A program made the translations under genes and the position numbers. A stretch of DNA of 64,000 bases from Siphonodentalium dalli (lineage: Eukaryota; Mollusca; Scaphopoda; Gadilida; Siphonodentaliidae). The stretch is taken from positions 131,443,990 through 131,507,989 of the forward strand of contig CP136067.1 in NCBI GenBank assembly GCA_032622095.1. The letters run 5' to 3'. The notes under the pieces were generated by a model that was given only the letters and a program-made list of their open reading frames with translations, ran no database searches and was not told where the DNA came from. Of the stretch, positions 10,930-22,494 are shown one piece after another; the first letter of the stretch is position 1; each line of letters starts with the position of its first letter.

Positions 10930-12230
10930 GCACCTACGGTTACGGCCATTAGAAGTGTCAAATGGATTTCGAAATGACATATCGCTATATTAAGTGTGGG
11001 TTTTCGTACTTCCAGAAGGACCCGATCAATGTTATGCGTATTGATACGTTTTAAGTTGAACTAATATATGGTTTGTGTATAGTTTCGTCCATACATATCG
11101 ATACTATGACAAAAAGTTGAAATTTGTATGTGAATATATCGATTTCTTTTCAATTTCTGGCCTCCAGTTTAGTTGCCATCTTGACCTTGAGTATCAATTG
11201 ACAAACTCAAATGAATACTTCATACCAATATTCCATATCAACATGTGATGGTGGGTAGAATTAGCGAAACAATAACGCCCATCGTAAGAAAGTAAAGGAA
11301 TGTAGGCGTGTTTTCAAATATCGGTCGCCATTTTGGCCGCCATCTTCGATTTGGAAAACCATTTCTTTCATGGGATGAAAGGTAATTACTTCACCTCAGT
11401 ATTTACAACTCAACTGTCGGCATGTGTGGAGTTTTCTCGACAATAATGCCCAATGATGTGAACATGAGGGAATTTCGGTGATTTTTCAAAATTTGTCGGC
11501 CATTGTGGGCGCCATTTTGGATTTGGGGGACTTTTATTTGGATGCAATATAAGGAAAGTTATTCAACTAAGTGTTCCCAACTCACAATAGTAAGCAGGTG
11601 TGGAGTTGTCGTGACAATAACTCTCACTGATGTTAAAATCAACGATTTTCGGTGATTTTTCTATTTCTGGTGGCCATTTTGGCCGCCATCTTGGATTTGG
11701 GTGAATATTCCTCAACTCAGGTATAAGAGAAATCCTAGCCCGAGTATCTCCTGCACATATATAATCATGGCTGGAGTAATAATAGCAATAACACTCATTG
11801 ATTCGAAACAGACATTGCGTTATTAGCGTCGTTTTGGCTTTGACCGGATTATACCGGCATTTGGGAAAACGTGATATCGGACAAAAATATCCGTCAAGGA
11901 ATATATATTATGGTCCCCGTGTGTTCGCCAATGACTCTTCTAGACGATAAATGTATAAAATCGCGTCAATGTGCCAATATTTTCCCACAGAGACATACGA
12001 AAGGTGGTGAAATGTCCGAAAAATAGCAAATTTTCACATTTTGGCGGCCATCTTGGCCGCCATATTGGATTTTTGTGTCGGATTTTTGGCTAATTTGTAA
12101 GGGTTATATATTACCATAACGAATCGAATGGAAAACAAGACCGCATGTGACATCATCTTTACTATAACGGCGATCAAAGAAACCTGGTGCATATAAAAAA
12201 ATGGCCGCCATGATGGACGCCATCTTGTCT
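10930..12230 (-). repeat. Degenerate ~172-bp tandem units, right arm
   Basis: This is the reverse-complement counterpart of the left-arm units, with GGCCGCCATCTTGG(A) cores near 11335, 11510, 11680, 12045 and 12205. The pairing extends through the spacers and not just the motif, so the two arms derive from one another and did not arise as independent arrays. Confidence 0.75.
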
Positions 12231-12594
12231 GGAGTCTCTGCGGCCACTTTTTTTTCTTGTTAACAAGTGACAAAAATTAGAGGAGACCTTAAGGAAGAAA
12301 ATTAGTGGGGTGAAGTTAAGTCCTGGGGGGGGTGCAGAGGTCTACCAATATCTCCTGGACTATAAGGCACTCCGTATCATTAATTCTGGCCCTAGCCTAT
12401 ATACACTGAATATTTGCATTTTGCGTATGCTTAGAGCTATGTACATCCATGGAACTGAGAAAAAAAACGACATTACAAGTCTCATTTGTGTACCTGAACA
12501 TTATGCGCCACTTCGAAACGAGACACGAACGTTGAATACCACTTTAACCCTTTCAATGGAAAATGGACTATCCCTCAAAGTTAAAAAAGTGTAA

Positions 12595-12747
12595 ATTTGA
12601 AAGGTCTATTATTAATTTGGAGGGATATATATGTGCCTGTAATATAAGCAGACGACATGCAGGTAATAAAAGTGAGGCGGAGTTATAGTTATTGAGGGAA
12701 ATGTTCAGATAATAGTTTCAATAAACGACTAATTTCCTATATATGAG
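12595..12747. repeat. Family D (TTAA type) remnant
   Basis: GAAAGGTCTATTATTAATTT and GTTATTGAGGGAAATGTTCA followed by GATAATAGTTTCAATAAACG correspond, inverted, to the middle and 3' part of family D copies at 14456-14640 and 62572-62809. No clear terminus is visible here. Confidence 0.5.
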
Positions 12748-12751
12748 TTAA

Positions 12752-13117
12752 AGTGATGTGAAACACTCCGGTTGGGTGATCAAATAGAAATAGAGAATAA
12801 TCTTGTTCAAATTAGTAATTTTTACAAATATTAAATCCAAATTGACAAAAAACAGCGCCATTCTTATATATTAAATACAGTGACTCTCGATGGCGAAATC
12901 GTTTTCGTTAGCTTATCGCAGATATAGTTGCGTCTCGAATCGAGAAGTAAGTATTTCCAATTGCGCGTAGTTCAGACGATGTTTTCTATGGAGTGGTAAG
13001 GTCAATTTGTTTGAAATTTTCGGCGAGTTACTAGAATGCTATATTCCTCCAGTTGACATAGTGCATAAATACTACCTTACTAGTTTTCACGCACACGAAT
13101 AAGTACATAATATATCT
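12752..13117 (+). mobile_element. Family F TTAA-flanked element, copy 1
   Basis: This ~366-bp non-coding element is bounded by TTAA on both sides (12748-12751 and 13118-13121). It begins AGTGATGTGAAACACTCCGG and ends ACATAATATATCT. Landmarks shared with the copy at 31004-31370 include GTGACTCTCGATG(G/A)CGAAATC, GAATCGAGAAGTAA and TAGTTC(A/T)GACGATGTTT. A four-base TTAA target is the signature of piggyBac and Kolobok transposases. No transposase is encoded. The ends do not form long inverted repeats, so classification beyond the TTAA target is uncertain. Confidence 0.7.
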
Positions 13118-13189
13118 TTAACTACTCACCATTGAGTGTTTCGCATAGAAATGGTTTATATAATGCGTGATTTGAGTACATTTCTATGA

Positions 13190-13425
13190 CCTAGATTAAC
13201 AAAGTCGATCACTTACTGCTCACGGGTTTAGTGGCTCATAACGTCGGTGTTAACTCAATAATGTGAGTTATAGGCCATCTGGGTGCAGCAGAGGTCCATG
13301 GTGTGTTCCGTGCGAGGTTGCGGCTTCAGCCACCTAACTCAAGTTAATGGCTGTCAATATGAGTCGCTTCCGAGAATCAAACACGACACGGAGGTCGTGC
13401 TGGTGAAATCCATGATGGAATTAAT
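13190..13425 (+). repeat. Dispersed repeat G, copy 2
   Basis: This matches 6300-6475 but carries ~75 extra bases in the middle (about 13265-13340). The 104-residue open frame 13283-13597 covers it and is not conserved in the other copy. Confidence 0.5.
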
Positions 13426-13605
13426 GGGATATGTATCTGACAGCCTCGTTCTCTCCACCAGACAACCAAACTCGACACTATCGGCTAAATCACAGAGGTG
13501 CTCTATCCAATCTCGATCACACATCTCATACGCAGGAACCAATGCTAGCGCTACTACCGTACTTCGATTTTGGTTGATCGATTCATTGGTTGGTTGATTA
13601 ATTAA

Positions 13606-14137
13606 CCATCTGATGACGGGGACTGCGCTGGCGCAACATTAAATACCCCGTGCCAATGCTTCTCTTATATATGCGAGCTCACCATAGGTCGCCTCGCATA
13701 TATAAGAGAATGCATTGGCCTAACAATTGTTTATCATTGTTTATAATTTGTTCTTACATTCGTTAATAATTTTTACCAATTTTTATCATTTTTTCTTACA
13801 TTGTTTAACAATTTTTATCATTTGTTTTATAATGTTTTCTTACATTTTAGAATAAGTTTTATAATTTGTTAGTATATTCTTTAACAATTTTATCATTTTT
13901 ATCATTTTTTCTTATATTCTTTGACAATTTTATCATTTTATTTATCATTTTTCTTACATTCTTTATAAATTTTTATTATTTGTTCTTACAGTCTTTAAAA
14001 AATAATATCATATCTGTTAGGCCAATGCATTCTCTTATATATTCGAGGCGACCTATGGTCGTCTCGCATATATAACAGAATGCATTGGCACAGGGTTTTC
14101 ACGAACAAAAAATCAGAAAGCTCCAGTCATGAAAGGG
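13606..14137. mobile_element. Hairpin MITE type C, copy C1
   Basis: TTAA is present on both sides (13602-13605 and 14138-14141). The right end is the inverted CCCTTTCATGACTGGAGCTT; the left end (CCATCTGATGACGGGGACTG) is mutated. The 67-bp palindromes lie at 13653-13718 and 14022-14088, in inverted orientation. Between them are degenerate ~30-bp AT-rich units of the type TTCTTACATTCTTTAACAAT. The element is non-coding. Confidence 0.85.
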
Positions 14138-14455
14138 TTAAATGATTGGGTTCAACGTCATTTCAGTCGAAAGACGGTATCACAAATCGATTTCGTTGAA
14201 TCCAGATTTCGATCTGCGTTTATAGAATAAATCGATGTTTGGGGAAGTTGAAAATACTCATTTGTAATTTAAGTGAGCGAAGATCCGGTTTCTTTATCAG
14301 TGGGTTATGCTATGTCGTTTGTTTAGTGCATTCTCTAAACATAGCTCTCAATATAAATAGGGCTCCATCTGCACTTTAAATTATCTGTCGTCTGCTTTTA
14401 TCACCTTCACATCCCACCAAATGAATAATATATCATTCCAATGTACACTTGTTAA

Positions 14456-14660
14456 CCCTTCCTATACTAAAGCATAATCAATGAGTAGTTATCCCAGAGG
14501 AAATGTTCATATCAGGTAATATGTCGTTTGTGAAACTTATTATCTAAACACTTCCCTCAATAAATTGGAATCCTTCTGCACTTTTAATTTATCCGCTGTC
14601 TGATTTTATCACCTTACTATCCCTCCAAATCAATAGTAGACCATCGCGATGTTCACTTTT
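14456..14660 (+). mobile_element. Family D (TTAA type) copy
   Basis: It starts after TTAA with CCCTTCCTATACTAAAGCAT, then GTAGTTATCCCA..GGAAATGTTC and TTCCCTCAATAAATTGG. A second, upstream partial copy is visible at 14330-14450 (CTCAATATAAATAGG then CTGTCGTCTGCTTTTATCAC). No coding was seen. The right terminus is not defined. Confidence 0.6.
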
Positions 14661-14949
14661 AGCTGATGATAATTATAGCTGACTAAGAATCAATTTATTA
14701 TAGAAAGTTGAGGGTTTCATGTAAATCTGGTGATAATTTTAGATGACTGATGACTACTATAGCCTTGAAACATTTAGGCCAAATCAAAATTTTATTTTGT
14801 CATTTTCCAAATAAATTGCCCATTGACCAATTTTCCATGGACAGTGTGCACCCCGGCTGCCTAGTGATGGTGAACCTGGTTCGTTCCCCGAAAAGATGAA
14901 TTCCTGTTCTACACAAAGAAAGTGTAATCATATTCGTGTATCCTAGCTA

Positions 14950-15029
14950 GGTTGTACGTTTCGTATCGGGGCTAGGTGATTCATTTGTGCAATAAATTGA
15001 TTTTGTATTGCGTTTGTAGAAAAGACTGT
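14950..15029 (+). repeat. Partial 301-bp unit
   Basis: CGTATCGGGGCTAGGTGATT and TGTGCAATAAATTGATTTTG match the start of the 301-bp tandem unit found from 15478 onward. The unit is cut off by the degenerate hairpin element at 15030. Confidence 0.6.
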
Positions 15030-15345
15030 GCCTCGGATATACCAGAGAATGCATTGGCCTAAAAAAATTATATTATTTTGTTATAATGACAAAAATTGTT
15101 AAAGAATGAAAGAACAAATTATCAAAATGATAAAATTGTTAAAGAATATCCGAACAAAAATGATAACAATTGATAAAGAATATAAGAAAAAATTATCAAA
15201 AATTATCAAAATTGTTGAAGATTGTAAGCAAAATTGATAAAAAATAATAATAAATGATTAAGACAACGCATACTCTTATATATGCTAGGATACCTATGGT
15301 CGACTCGCATATATAGGAGAATTAACTCCATCATGAACGTGTTAA
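15030..15345. mobile_element. Degenerate hairpin MITE, type C (C2)
   Basis: The left palindrome survives only as its right stem (15030-15059). The right palindrome (15264-15322) is recognisable but mutated, and a decayed type C end (CATCATGAACGTGTTAAG) follows. The core repeats TTGTTAAAGAAT..AAGAACAAA units. It is old compared with the 51-53 kb copies. Confidence 0.65.
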
Positions 15346-15477
15346 GTGAGTGAAGATTGGGTTTCTCAGTCAGTAGGTTATGCTATGTAGGCTAATACGA
15401 CACAGTAAGCTGCCCATAGGGTTCACGTTGGCCGGCAAATTAGTTTGGTCAATTCTTAATAATTTGTTTTACGTTTC

Positions 15478-16606
15478 CTATCGGGGATAGTGATTCAGTT
15501 GTGCAGTAAATTGATTTTGCATTACAGCTAACCATCTATGCACTCTTCCATCCACAAACAAACTTGATACAACCATCATACGGTGTAACGACGGGAGATG
15601 GGAGATGACCCATATAATAAGCATTTATATAATGCTTTATGTCATATCCCAATATCCTGGATCAAATATATCTAGCTTTATGATAATTATTTGTATATGC
15701 GCCATTGTAAATCTTGATAAATAAATATTGTCTACATTAACGAATAAAATGATATACCAGCGAGGTTTCTGAGATATGTATCGGGGATAGGTGATTCATT
15801 TGTGCAATAAATTGATTTTGCATTACAGTTAAGCATCTATGCACTCTTCCACCCACAAACAAACTTGATACAATCATCATACGGTGTAACGACTAGAGAT
15901 GGGAGATGACCCATAGAATAAGAATCTGTGTAATGCTTTATGTCAGATCCCTTTATCCTGGATCAGATATATCTAGCAGTTTGATAATTATTTGTATATG
16001 CGCCATTGTAAATCTTGATAAATAAATATTGTTTACATTAACGAATAAAATGATATACCAGCGAGGTTTCTGAGATATGTATCGGGTATTTGTGATTCAT
16101 TTGTGCAATAAATTGATTTTGCATTACAATTAACCAGCTATGCATTCTTCCACCCACAAACAAACTTGATCCAACGATCATACGGTGTAACGACTAGAGA
16201 TGGGAGATGACCCATAGAATAAGAATCTTTGTAATGTTTTATGTCAGATCCCTTTATCCTGGATCAGATATATCTAGCAGTTTGATAATTATTTGTATAT
16301 GCGCCATTGTAAATCTTGATAAATAAATATTGTCTACATTAACGAATAAAATGATATACCAGCGAGGTTTCTGAGATATGTATCGGGGATAGGTGATTCA
16401 TTTGTGCAATAAATTGATTTTGGATCACAAGTAACCATCTATGCACTCTTCCATCCACAAACAAACTTGATACATTCATCATACGGTGTAACGACTAGAG
16501 GTGGGAGATGACCCATAGAAAAAGCATTTGCATAATGCTTTGTGTCAGATCCCTATGTCCTGGATCAAATATATCTAGAATTTGATAATTATTTCTGTAT
16601 GCGCCA
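15478..16606 (+). repeat. 301-bp tandem array, four copies (last one interrupted)
   Basis: The unit start TATCGGGGATAGGTGATTCA occurs at 15478, 15779, 16080 and 16381, a steady 301-bp period. Other fixed landmarks are CAAACAAACTTGATACAA, ATACGGTGTAACGACTAGAG and GATATACCAGCGAGGTTTCT. The fourth copy stops at GCGCCAT (16607) and resumes at AAATCTTGG (18792), so the 16608-18791 block was inserted later. The unit is non-coding. Confidence 0.92.
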
Positions 16607-16607
16607 T

Positions 16608-17598
16608 AAGGGTGCATTTACATTGCTATATAAATGTATACAGATCTGTATGAAGTCACGTGTCGCGCATTACTGTGATCACAACATGATTACTAATAGT
16701 GAACGCGCGCTCATCAGTACTCTGGTAATTGACAATTCACTGCGAGTCGTGTCAGTTTAGGCCAGACATAAAAATGTATCAACTATCAACAGATAACAGC
16801 GATTTGGTATGTGCCGCAGGTATTTAAAGTGTATCCTTATACCACTTGATAATGGTTCGAAAAAAGAATGAAAATCATGCAGTTACCCTACAACACCCTT
16901 TATTTGACCAAATGTAGTAAAATTTTCAACTGATGACAATTCCAATGACAATGTTGACCAGTGTAGGACAATATTGTTTTCTTAAATTACATGCAGTTTT
17001 TATATATAGCTGTTAGACAATAAATATGATGATAATGACTGGCCACGGGGAGGGACCAGGTCACAATCTTTCCAAGTGTTGGACATTTCCAACATTACAC
17101 CCGCCCCTATGATAAGGTTGGAAAATTTCCAGCTGATGGCCATTCCAGCTCAAAATTTTGATAAAAAGTAGGAAATTATGCAAATATTGGTCCGAAAACA
17201 ATACCCCCCCCCCCCCCAAATAAAATGTTTGAAAATCAAACTACAAGATCATTTTCAATCTATTGCTGGTTTGGAAATTACAACTAATGTTGTGTCAGGT
17301 ATGAAATATCCAACAGTTGAACAAGTTGCCACGTCCCTATCCGTGTTCAATATTCGAAATACACGGGTTGAAATGACAACGAAAACTAAAACACATTCGC
17401 CAAGCCCGAGTAACAATTAATCAAAACTGATTTGCCTGTCGCAATGCTTCGGCGTTGACCGTGACGTATAGCGGACACGATTTTTGCTCACACGAACTAA
17501 TACTGTTTTCTTTCTGTGTGCATTTCTATATCAACCCGTTTACACTAGTCTGCGTGTAGATCTATGGACATTTCTATAGCAATGTAAATGCACCCTTT
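16608..17598. mobile_element. TIR element 1 inserted in the 301-bp array
   Basis: The left end AAGGGTGCATTTACATTGCT is inverted at the right end (TAGCAATGTAAATGCACCCTT). A second inverted pair lies inside (AGATCTGTAT with TGTAGATCTATGG). The interior has two diverged direct units (AAAATTTTCAACTGATGAC, then a second with CCAGCTGATGG) and a poly-C run at 17203. It carries no transposase. A sister element follows immediately. The termini resemble those of hAT-like non-autonomous elements, but no 8-bp target duplication could be confirmed. Confidence 0.75.
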
Positions 17599-17610
17599 GG
17601 GACATTTCAC

Positions 17611-18791
17611 ATGGTGCGTTCACATGACGGGCAAGAAAATATCAGATATGCCCCATGTGACTTACTTGACCAATGCAAAAAATAATAAAGGAAAATATCC
17701 GATGGAGGCAGTGCACTGATATGTTGTCGCCTGTGGGTGATATGAGTTCACCATGGTTGGTGGTTATCGGTATCCGTTAAATAATCTCAAAGGGATACGA
17801 TGGTAACCGTTCACGCACTCGAGTTATGATCAATCACATAGTATCGTCTGTTTCAACAACTAACTTGGTAATTCCATTTTTAGATGAATTGACAGAATCG
17901 CTGAAGTATTATATGGATGTGTGTAGGGACGTATATCTATAGAGAGATACTTTATTCCTCCATATCAACGGAGATTACATACCTCACATGCCTTGTTTTT
18001 AACGTGAAATTTTGACTGAACACCGGGGAGGGAGGGACCTCCAGCATATTTCAAACCACTATTTTGACCAAAAGTAATAGAAATGTAAATGTTGGTCTAA
18101 AACAACAAATTCCACATGCATTACTGGTTGGAAATCAGACTACCAGAACAATCTCAACTCATTGTTGGTGTGAAATTTCCAACTAATATTTTGTCAGCTT
18201 TGAAATTTCCGACTAGTGAAAACTTTGACCATGGTGAGAGGGGGGTCCCATGTCCACACATGCACCCCTGTATATTTCGTAATGTAATATACACCATAAC
18301 CCCACGAACCAAGCCAAATCGACAACTCTAGAAAACTTTATATGGGGTCTCGGTGGGGATGGGGTCTTCGGATTGCCACAAAACCATGATAATGTTTGTC
18401 ATCCCACATTATGCATGTACTTTAAAATTATAACAGGCATGAACCTATTTCCAAATGACATGACCATTTTATCATATATCGAAGGTTTTTATGCACGAGA
18501 GCAGCAACGTGGCTTCAGGTCGGTGGGTGCCTCATCCCACCCGACTGCGGTAAGATATGTTGAGTTGGAAATTTCACAATGTACTGAATTGCCAATATGG
18601 ACTATTGGTTGTTTACCGGACGCAATCACTTGAACCACCACGACTAATACTGTTATGATTGAGCTCAATTAACGATATCCAAACCGCCGCGTTTGCACGA
18701 GCGTATTCTTTGCAGCAAGAAAATAACAGGGTACAATTGTACCTGATATTTTCTGACATATATTTTCTTGCAGCTCATGTGAACGCACCAT
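17611..18791. mobile_element. TIR element 2, sister of element 1
   Basis: ATGGTGCGTTCACATGA at 17611 is inverted as TCATGTGAACGCACCAT ending at 18791. TTGC..GAAAATAT(C)AG and its inverted match follow inside. The interior near 18030-18240 shares order and wording with element 1 near 17140-17330: a TTTTGA(C/T)(C/A)AAAAGTA start, TTGGTC(T/C)(A/G)AAA, TCAACTCATTG and AACTAATATTTTGTCAG. The two are related families with different ends. Frames at 18116-18331 and 18373-18633 show no domain. Confidence 0.75.
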
Positions 18792-18985
18792 AAATCTTGG
18801 TAAATAAATATTGTTTACATTAACGACTAAAATGATATACCAGCGAGGTTTCTGTGATATGTATCGGGTATTGGTGATTCATTTGTGCAATAAATTGATT
18901 GTGCATTACAACTAACCACCCACGAACGCTTCCATCCACAAAACACTTGATCAAATCATGACATGATGTAGCGACTGAAATGACA
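18792..18985 (+). repeat. Resumption of the 301-bp array
   Basis: AAATCTTGGTAAATAAATAT through GATATACCAGCGAGGTTTCT completes the fourth unit. A partial fifth unit starts at about 18859 and degrades near 18985. Confidence 0.8.
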
Positions 18986-19664
18986 TACCAACGATGTCTC
19001 TGTTATATGTATATGACAGCAGCGTGATACCCGACATATAACCAAATTCTTCTCCAACGTCTACACCACAGAGGTGTCCAATAGATTCACACAGGCATCC
19101 CATCAAAGATACACAACACGGGTCCCTGGCACAGCATTGGTCATAACGCGAATGGGTGATTTGGGGTGGGGGATAACATCGGGATGATCGAAAGGGCCTG
19201 GTCCACTCCTTCGCCCCTCATATTTTTGCCTTTATTCAAAAATACACAAGAAAAAAAAACATTTTTAAATTCATTTCTTGTTCGTCATGGACGACCCAAT
19301 ATTTCTTGGACTGTTTTGTTGTTCGTCTTGGACGACCCACTATTGTATTTGTCCGGTCGCGATTCAGACTTTGCCGGTTGAGGGCTCCCGCTCGTCAGGC
19401 CATCGATAGACTCTTCGATCTCTCAGCACATTGATTGCACGTGGTTACTTCTGGTTATTCTGCCTCTTACTATATGTTACATTTGTTACTAATAATTATT
19501 TATTTATTTTGATTTCTTGGTACACGAGGATATTGTTTACAAATTGGAAAATACTGCCTGGCTTAATGCATTTATGTTCTGTGGGAACATACACTATATT
19601 GGAAATGTGCTTAGCTTGTGACTCGTGAATTGCAACAAACAGTACTCGTCCGATAATCTCTGGA
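18986..19664. other. Unassigned stretch
   Basis: No gene is supported. A short tandem duplication, CTTGTTCGTC(A/T)TGGACGACCCA at 19277 and again near 19319, is the only structure seen. Confidence 0.3.
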
Positions 19665-20175
19665 TTGTATACTAGTGTACAAATTCATAGGGGTTTTATT
19701 TATAGAAATTGGAATTTTTGGGACGGATTTAAAAGTCGAACTGCGCGACCTGGAGGCCGAGTCCGCTAAAAGGTGTAGTTGGGAATTTCAATTTAGTTTA
19801 TTGTCCTTTACATTATTATGTCAATAATGTTGATTTTTGGTTTGTGACAAGCTATGTCAATTACAAATAAAAGAAATGAACAAGATAATTTGTAAGTCTT
19901 ATATTTCAACTTTTACAGACATTTTTCGTTCTGCAGCCCACTGCGGGTTGTGGTCGTAGACGGTCGAGTTGGCCGCCGGTTCGTTAATTACAGTGTAGGT
20001 GCTGGTTGTTATTTTAATTACAGTGTAGGTGCTGGTTGTTATATTAACGGAATTCTGAGTTGGTCATTCGCGAAACCAATATATTTTATATTCTATAATT
20101 ACAAACATGGGTATATAATATATGATCTTGAGCGCGTTACCATTTCTGATATTGGTTTTCTTGTAACTCTATGTT
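19665..20175 (+). repeat. Dispersed repeat R4, copy 1
   Basis: Landmarks are TTTATTTATAGAAATTGG, AAAAGTCGAACTGCGCGACC, GGAGGCCGAGTCCG, AATAATGTTGATTTTTGG, ACGGAATTCTGAGTTGGTCA, and GATCTTGAGCGCGTTACCAT near the 3' end. A CAGTGTAGGTGCTGGTTGTT unit is tandemly duplicated (19990 and 20020), a local change absent from the 57-kb copy. Four copies occur in the window. The 107-residue frame here is not preserved in them. Confidence 0.8.
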
Positions 20176-20629
20176 TATTATTTCTTCTACTTGTCAGCAT
20201 CAAACCAGAAACGCCCCATCAAGATCAGCCACATACCGAGGACGAACAGTTTCATATACGACCATTTTTGTGATGTCCAGCGACTGAATTAAGAAATGGT
20301 AAGTTATATAATGACACACTCCCACACATATTAGAGACCTTTTGCAAAATCACTACTACGATTACGGATAGGATAGGATATATTGTCCTAGTAAGACGGA
20401 CACCATCACAACTTAAATACGACGGTTAATTGGTGAGACGGTATATGCATATAATCAGTTACACATATATTTGATGCATGGAAAAGGTAATGTGTTTCTC
20501 TTTCAGATCCCATGTTGTTATCCGTGTGTTATACACCACACAGGTATTGTTAGAGCGTCCCCAAGCAGGACCGATGGCACATCCCTGACACATCTGCACA
20601 TAATTAAAATTCTCACGCGTGAACCCCCA

Positions 20630-21397
20630 TTTTTACTTTAAACATATTTTATTGTGAATTATTCAATATACAAAGGGATTGGGGTACAAGTTACAGAAAC
20701 TTACAGGAGACCCCTCTCCCGATACAAAGTTGAAATTACAGTATTTGTTTACAAGATTAAAGAGTAATTACAATTGTGGTGTAATACATAACTGAAAATA
20801 AAGAAGATAAAAGTTATAATGGTAAGAGTATGGACTGAGTGTGTTAGTTGTCAACCGTCTCTCTGGATACATATGAATTGAGGACGGGCCAGGACGTCTA
20901 TTCGTTATACTTATGTTGTTGTATATATCTGAAGGTATATTTTCGGGCGATTAATCCTGATTAAAGCGTGTTGTCGCGGCTATGTATGACTGAACAATGC
21001 GAAATAATTTTGTGTTTCTTTGAAAGGTTTCATCAGGAATTCCCCATATCAGTTGGTTCCAATTTGATATTCGGAAATTATGTTTCTCCAGTTTACGGTA
21101 AAGTACATGTCTCTGTTCGTCATATAATGGACAGAAGATAAAGAAGTGCATGCTACTTTCGTATGCGTAACCACACCGACAATTTGGACTGTCGGCAATA
21201 TAGTTTTCGTGCATGTCTAGTCGAAGAACCCCCATTGCATAAAGGTCGAATGTTTGGCCGTATACTGGCAGGATATTGTCCATTTCCGAAATCGTAATCG
21301 AGATTTTGCGAAAGGTCTCTAATATAAGATGGCACACTCTTGTAGTACCACAGCCACGTACCTTATTCTCCGACCACAAGCATACGCTGTATTGCAA
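20630..21397 (-). pseudogene. LINE reverse transcriptase C-terminal remnant (fragment 2)
   Basis: This is a minus-strand frame of about 148 residues (20951-21397). Near residue 70 lie the typical LRLDMHEN and SPNCRCGYAYESSMHFFIFC strings. The latter gives a C-x-C-x8-H-x5-C zinc motif, then CPLYDEQR, as in the C-terminal end of animal non-LTR retrotransposon polyproteins. The tail ends in an aromatic and basic stretch before the stop at 20951. The ~320 bp beyond (down to 20630), with a minus-strand AATAAA-like signal near 20651, is a plausible 3' UTR. No polymerase motifs remain. It is a different family from fragments 1 and 3 by sequence. Confidence 0.7.
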
Positions 21398-21439
21398 TAA
21401 GCTATTGGTCGTCGGTTTAACGTTACCAGATTAACACTT

Positions 21440-22170
21440 TACAATAATCGTATTGTTTTGACACACATTATCGCTCGTTTCACTTGAGTAGACACTCTTT
21501 ATCTTTTATCGCGACGGTTGATGTTAGGATTTAAGTAAAGATCCTGTGCCAATGCATTCACTACTGGGTATGGCCATATAGAATCCTACTCACAAACATT
21601 ACAGACGATATTCATCGGCATTACAGCATAACTATAGTGGGTTGTAGGAGAGGGCTGAAATCTCTTTCAAATCTTCCCAGGTATCAAAAACCAAACTTCA
21701 AATTTATATGCTTGCTAAATGCTCCTCTCCGCAAAATAAGAAGTCCTTGAGAAATACTGAAATTTATTACATGTTCCTACCCTTATTCCATTCAATAAAC
21801 CCGTTCTATAAATTGTGATATTAAAGGTTCGTTTAATAACAGGAAATAGTGCCAGGTAACCGTTGACTTCCGGTTTGTCGTCTGTTTACATTACGTACGC
21901 TACGTCTCAAAATTATATGGCTTCCATTATTTGTTCCAACAATCTCTAATGAATGAAGAATTTGAAAAGTTATTTCATTAAATTACACCATTAAATACGT
22001 CGAGGTGTCTTTATTTATCTATAACGATTTCTTTAGGTGGACAAACAACACACAGTTACGCGAAATGTCATCGCAGGTCTTTCTGAAGTCGACTTTAGTT
22101 TCACGTCCCATTTGATGATTTAAGTATGTTTTATGTAGGTTTTGGATAATGTAATACATTTAATCTACAA
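21440..22170. other. Unassigned stretch with one solo hairpin end
   Basis: Nothing coding was seen. At 21543-21562, TCCTGTGCCAATGCATTC is a lone outer end of the hairpin MITEs, broken after half of the left stem. Confidence 0.4.
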
Positions 22171-22173
22171 CTT

Positions 22174-22292
22174 GTCCCCAGTTTATAGCGGAATTTACTA
22201 AACTTGTCCAGTAAATTAGTTCTGAACCTCTCCAAAGGCTCGGTCCAGAGCTAATTTACTGGACTCGTTTGGTAAATTCCGCTATAAATTGG
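22174..22292. repeat. ~115-bp hairpin
   Basis: CCCCAGTTTATAGCGGAATT TACTAAACTTGTCCAGTAAATTAG is mirrored as CTAATTTACTGGACTCGTTTGGTAAATTCCGCTATAAATTGGGG. The arms are about 48 bp and a short loop carries AGGCTCGG. The arms differ by only a few bases. It may be a small foldback element or a structured RNA. Nothing nearby decides between these. Confidence 0.8.
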
Positions 22293-22465
22293 GGACTCGT
22301 TCTAGATCCTCTATGAATAAAATGGGGTAGAAACTAAAGTAATCAAACTAGTCGGAAATCTGAATTAAATAACATGAAATGAGAATGAAAATGGCTGTGG
22401 AGTAGAACAGAGATAAACCGATTGGTCCCTGGTTAAGAGTACATGTACTCACGTGATCGCACGCA

Positions 22466-22494
22466 CCCCCCCCCCCCCCCCACACACACACACA
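22466..22494. repeat. Poly-C plus (CA)n simple repeat
   Basis: A run of about 14 C is followed by (CA)n. It is low complexity only. Confidence 0.95.

Larger units (their letters stand above)
7349..12361. repeat. Giant ~5-kb palindrome (foldback structure)
   Basis: The left end TAGTCCAGGAGATATTGGTA (from 7349) is found inverted at the right end (to 12361). Successive blocks pair inward around a centre near 9855. These are the GACCTCTGCACCCC block, the AAGATGGCGTCCATCATGGC block (7488 with 12221), TTGAGGAATATT (8003 with 11710), ATGGCGCCCACAATGGCC (8201 with 11510) and AAGACCATAATG (9357 with 10444). The outer ~1.2 kb of each arm is nearly identical, while the inner part has decayed to roughly three-quarters identity by eye. 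Short open frames in both arms do not encode anything I recognise. Confidence 0.9.

Noticed and set aside
13340..13425. tRNA-derived SINE on the minus strand
   Set aside because: A B-box-like GTTTGATTC is present but I found no convincing A box or cloverleaf.
13283..13597. 104-residue open frame
   Set aside because: It covers dispersed repeat G and is not open in the other copy.
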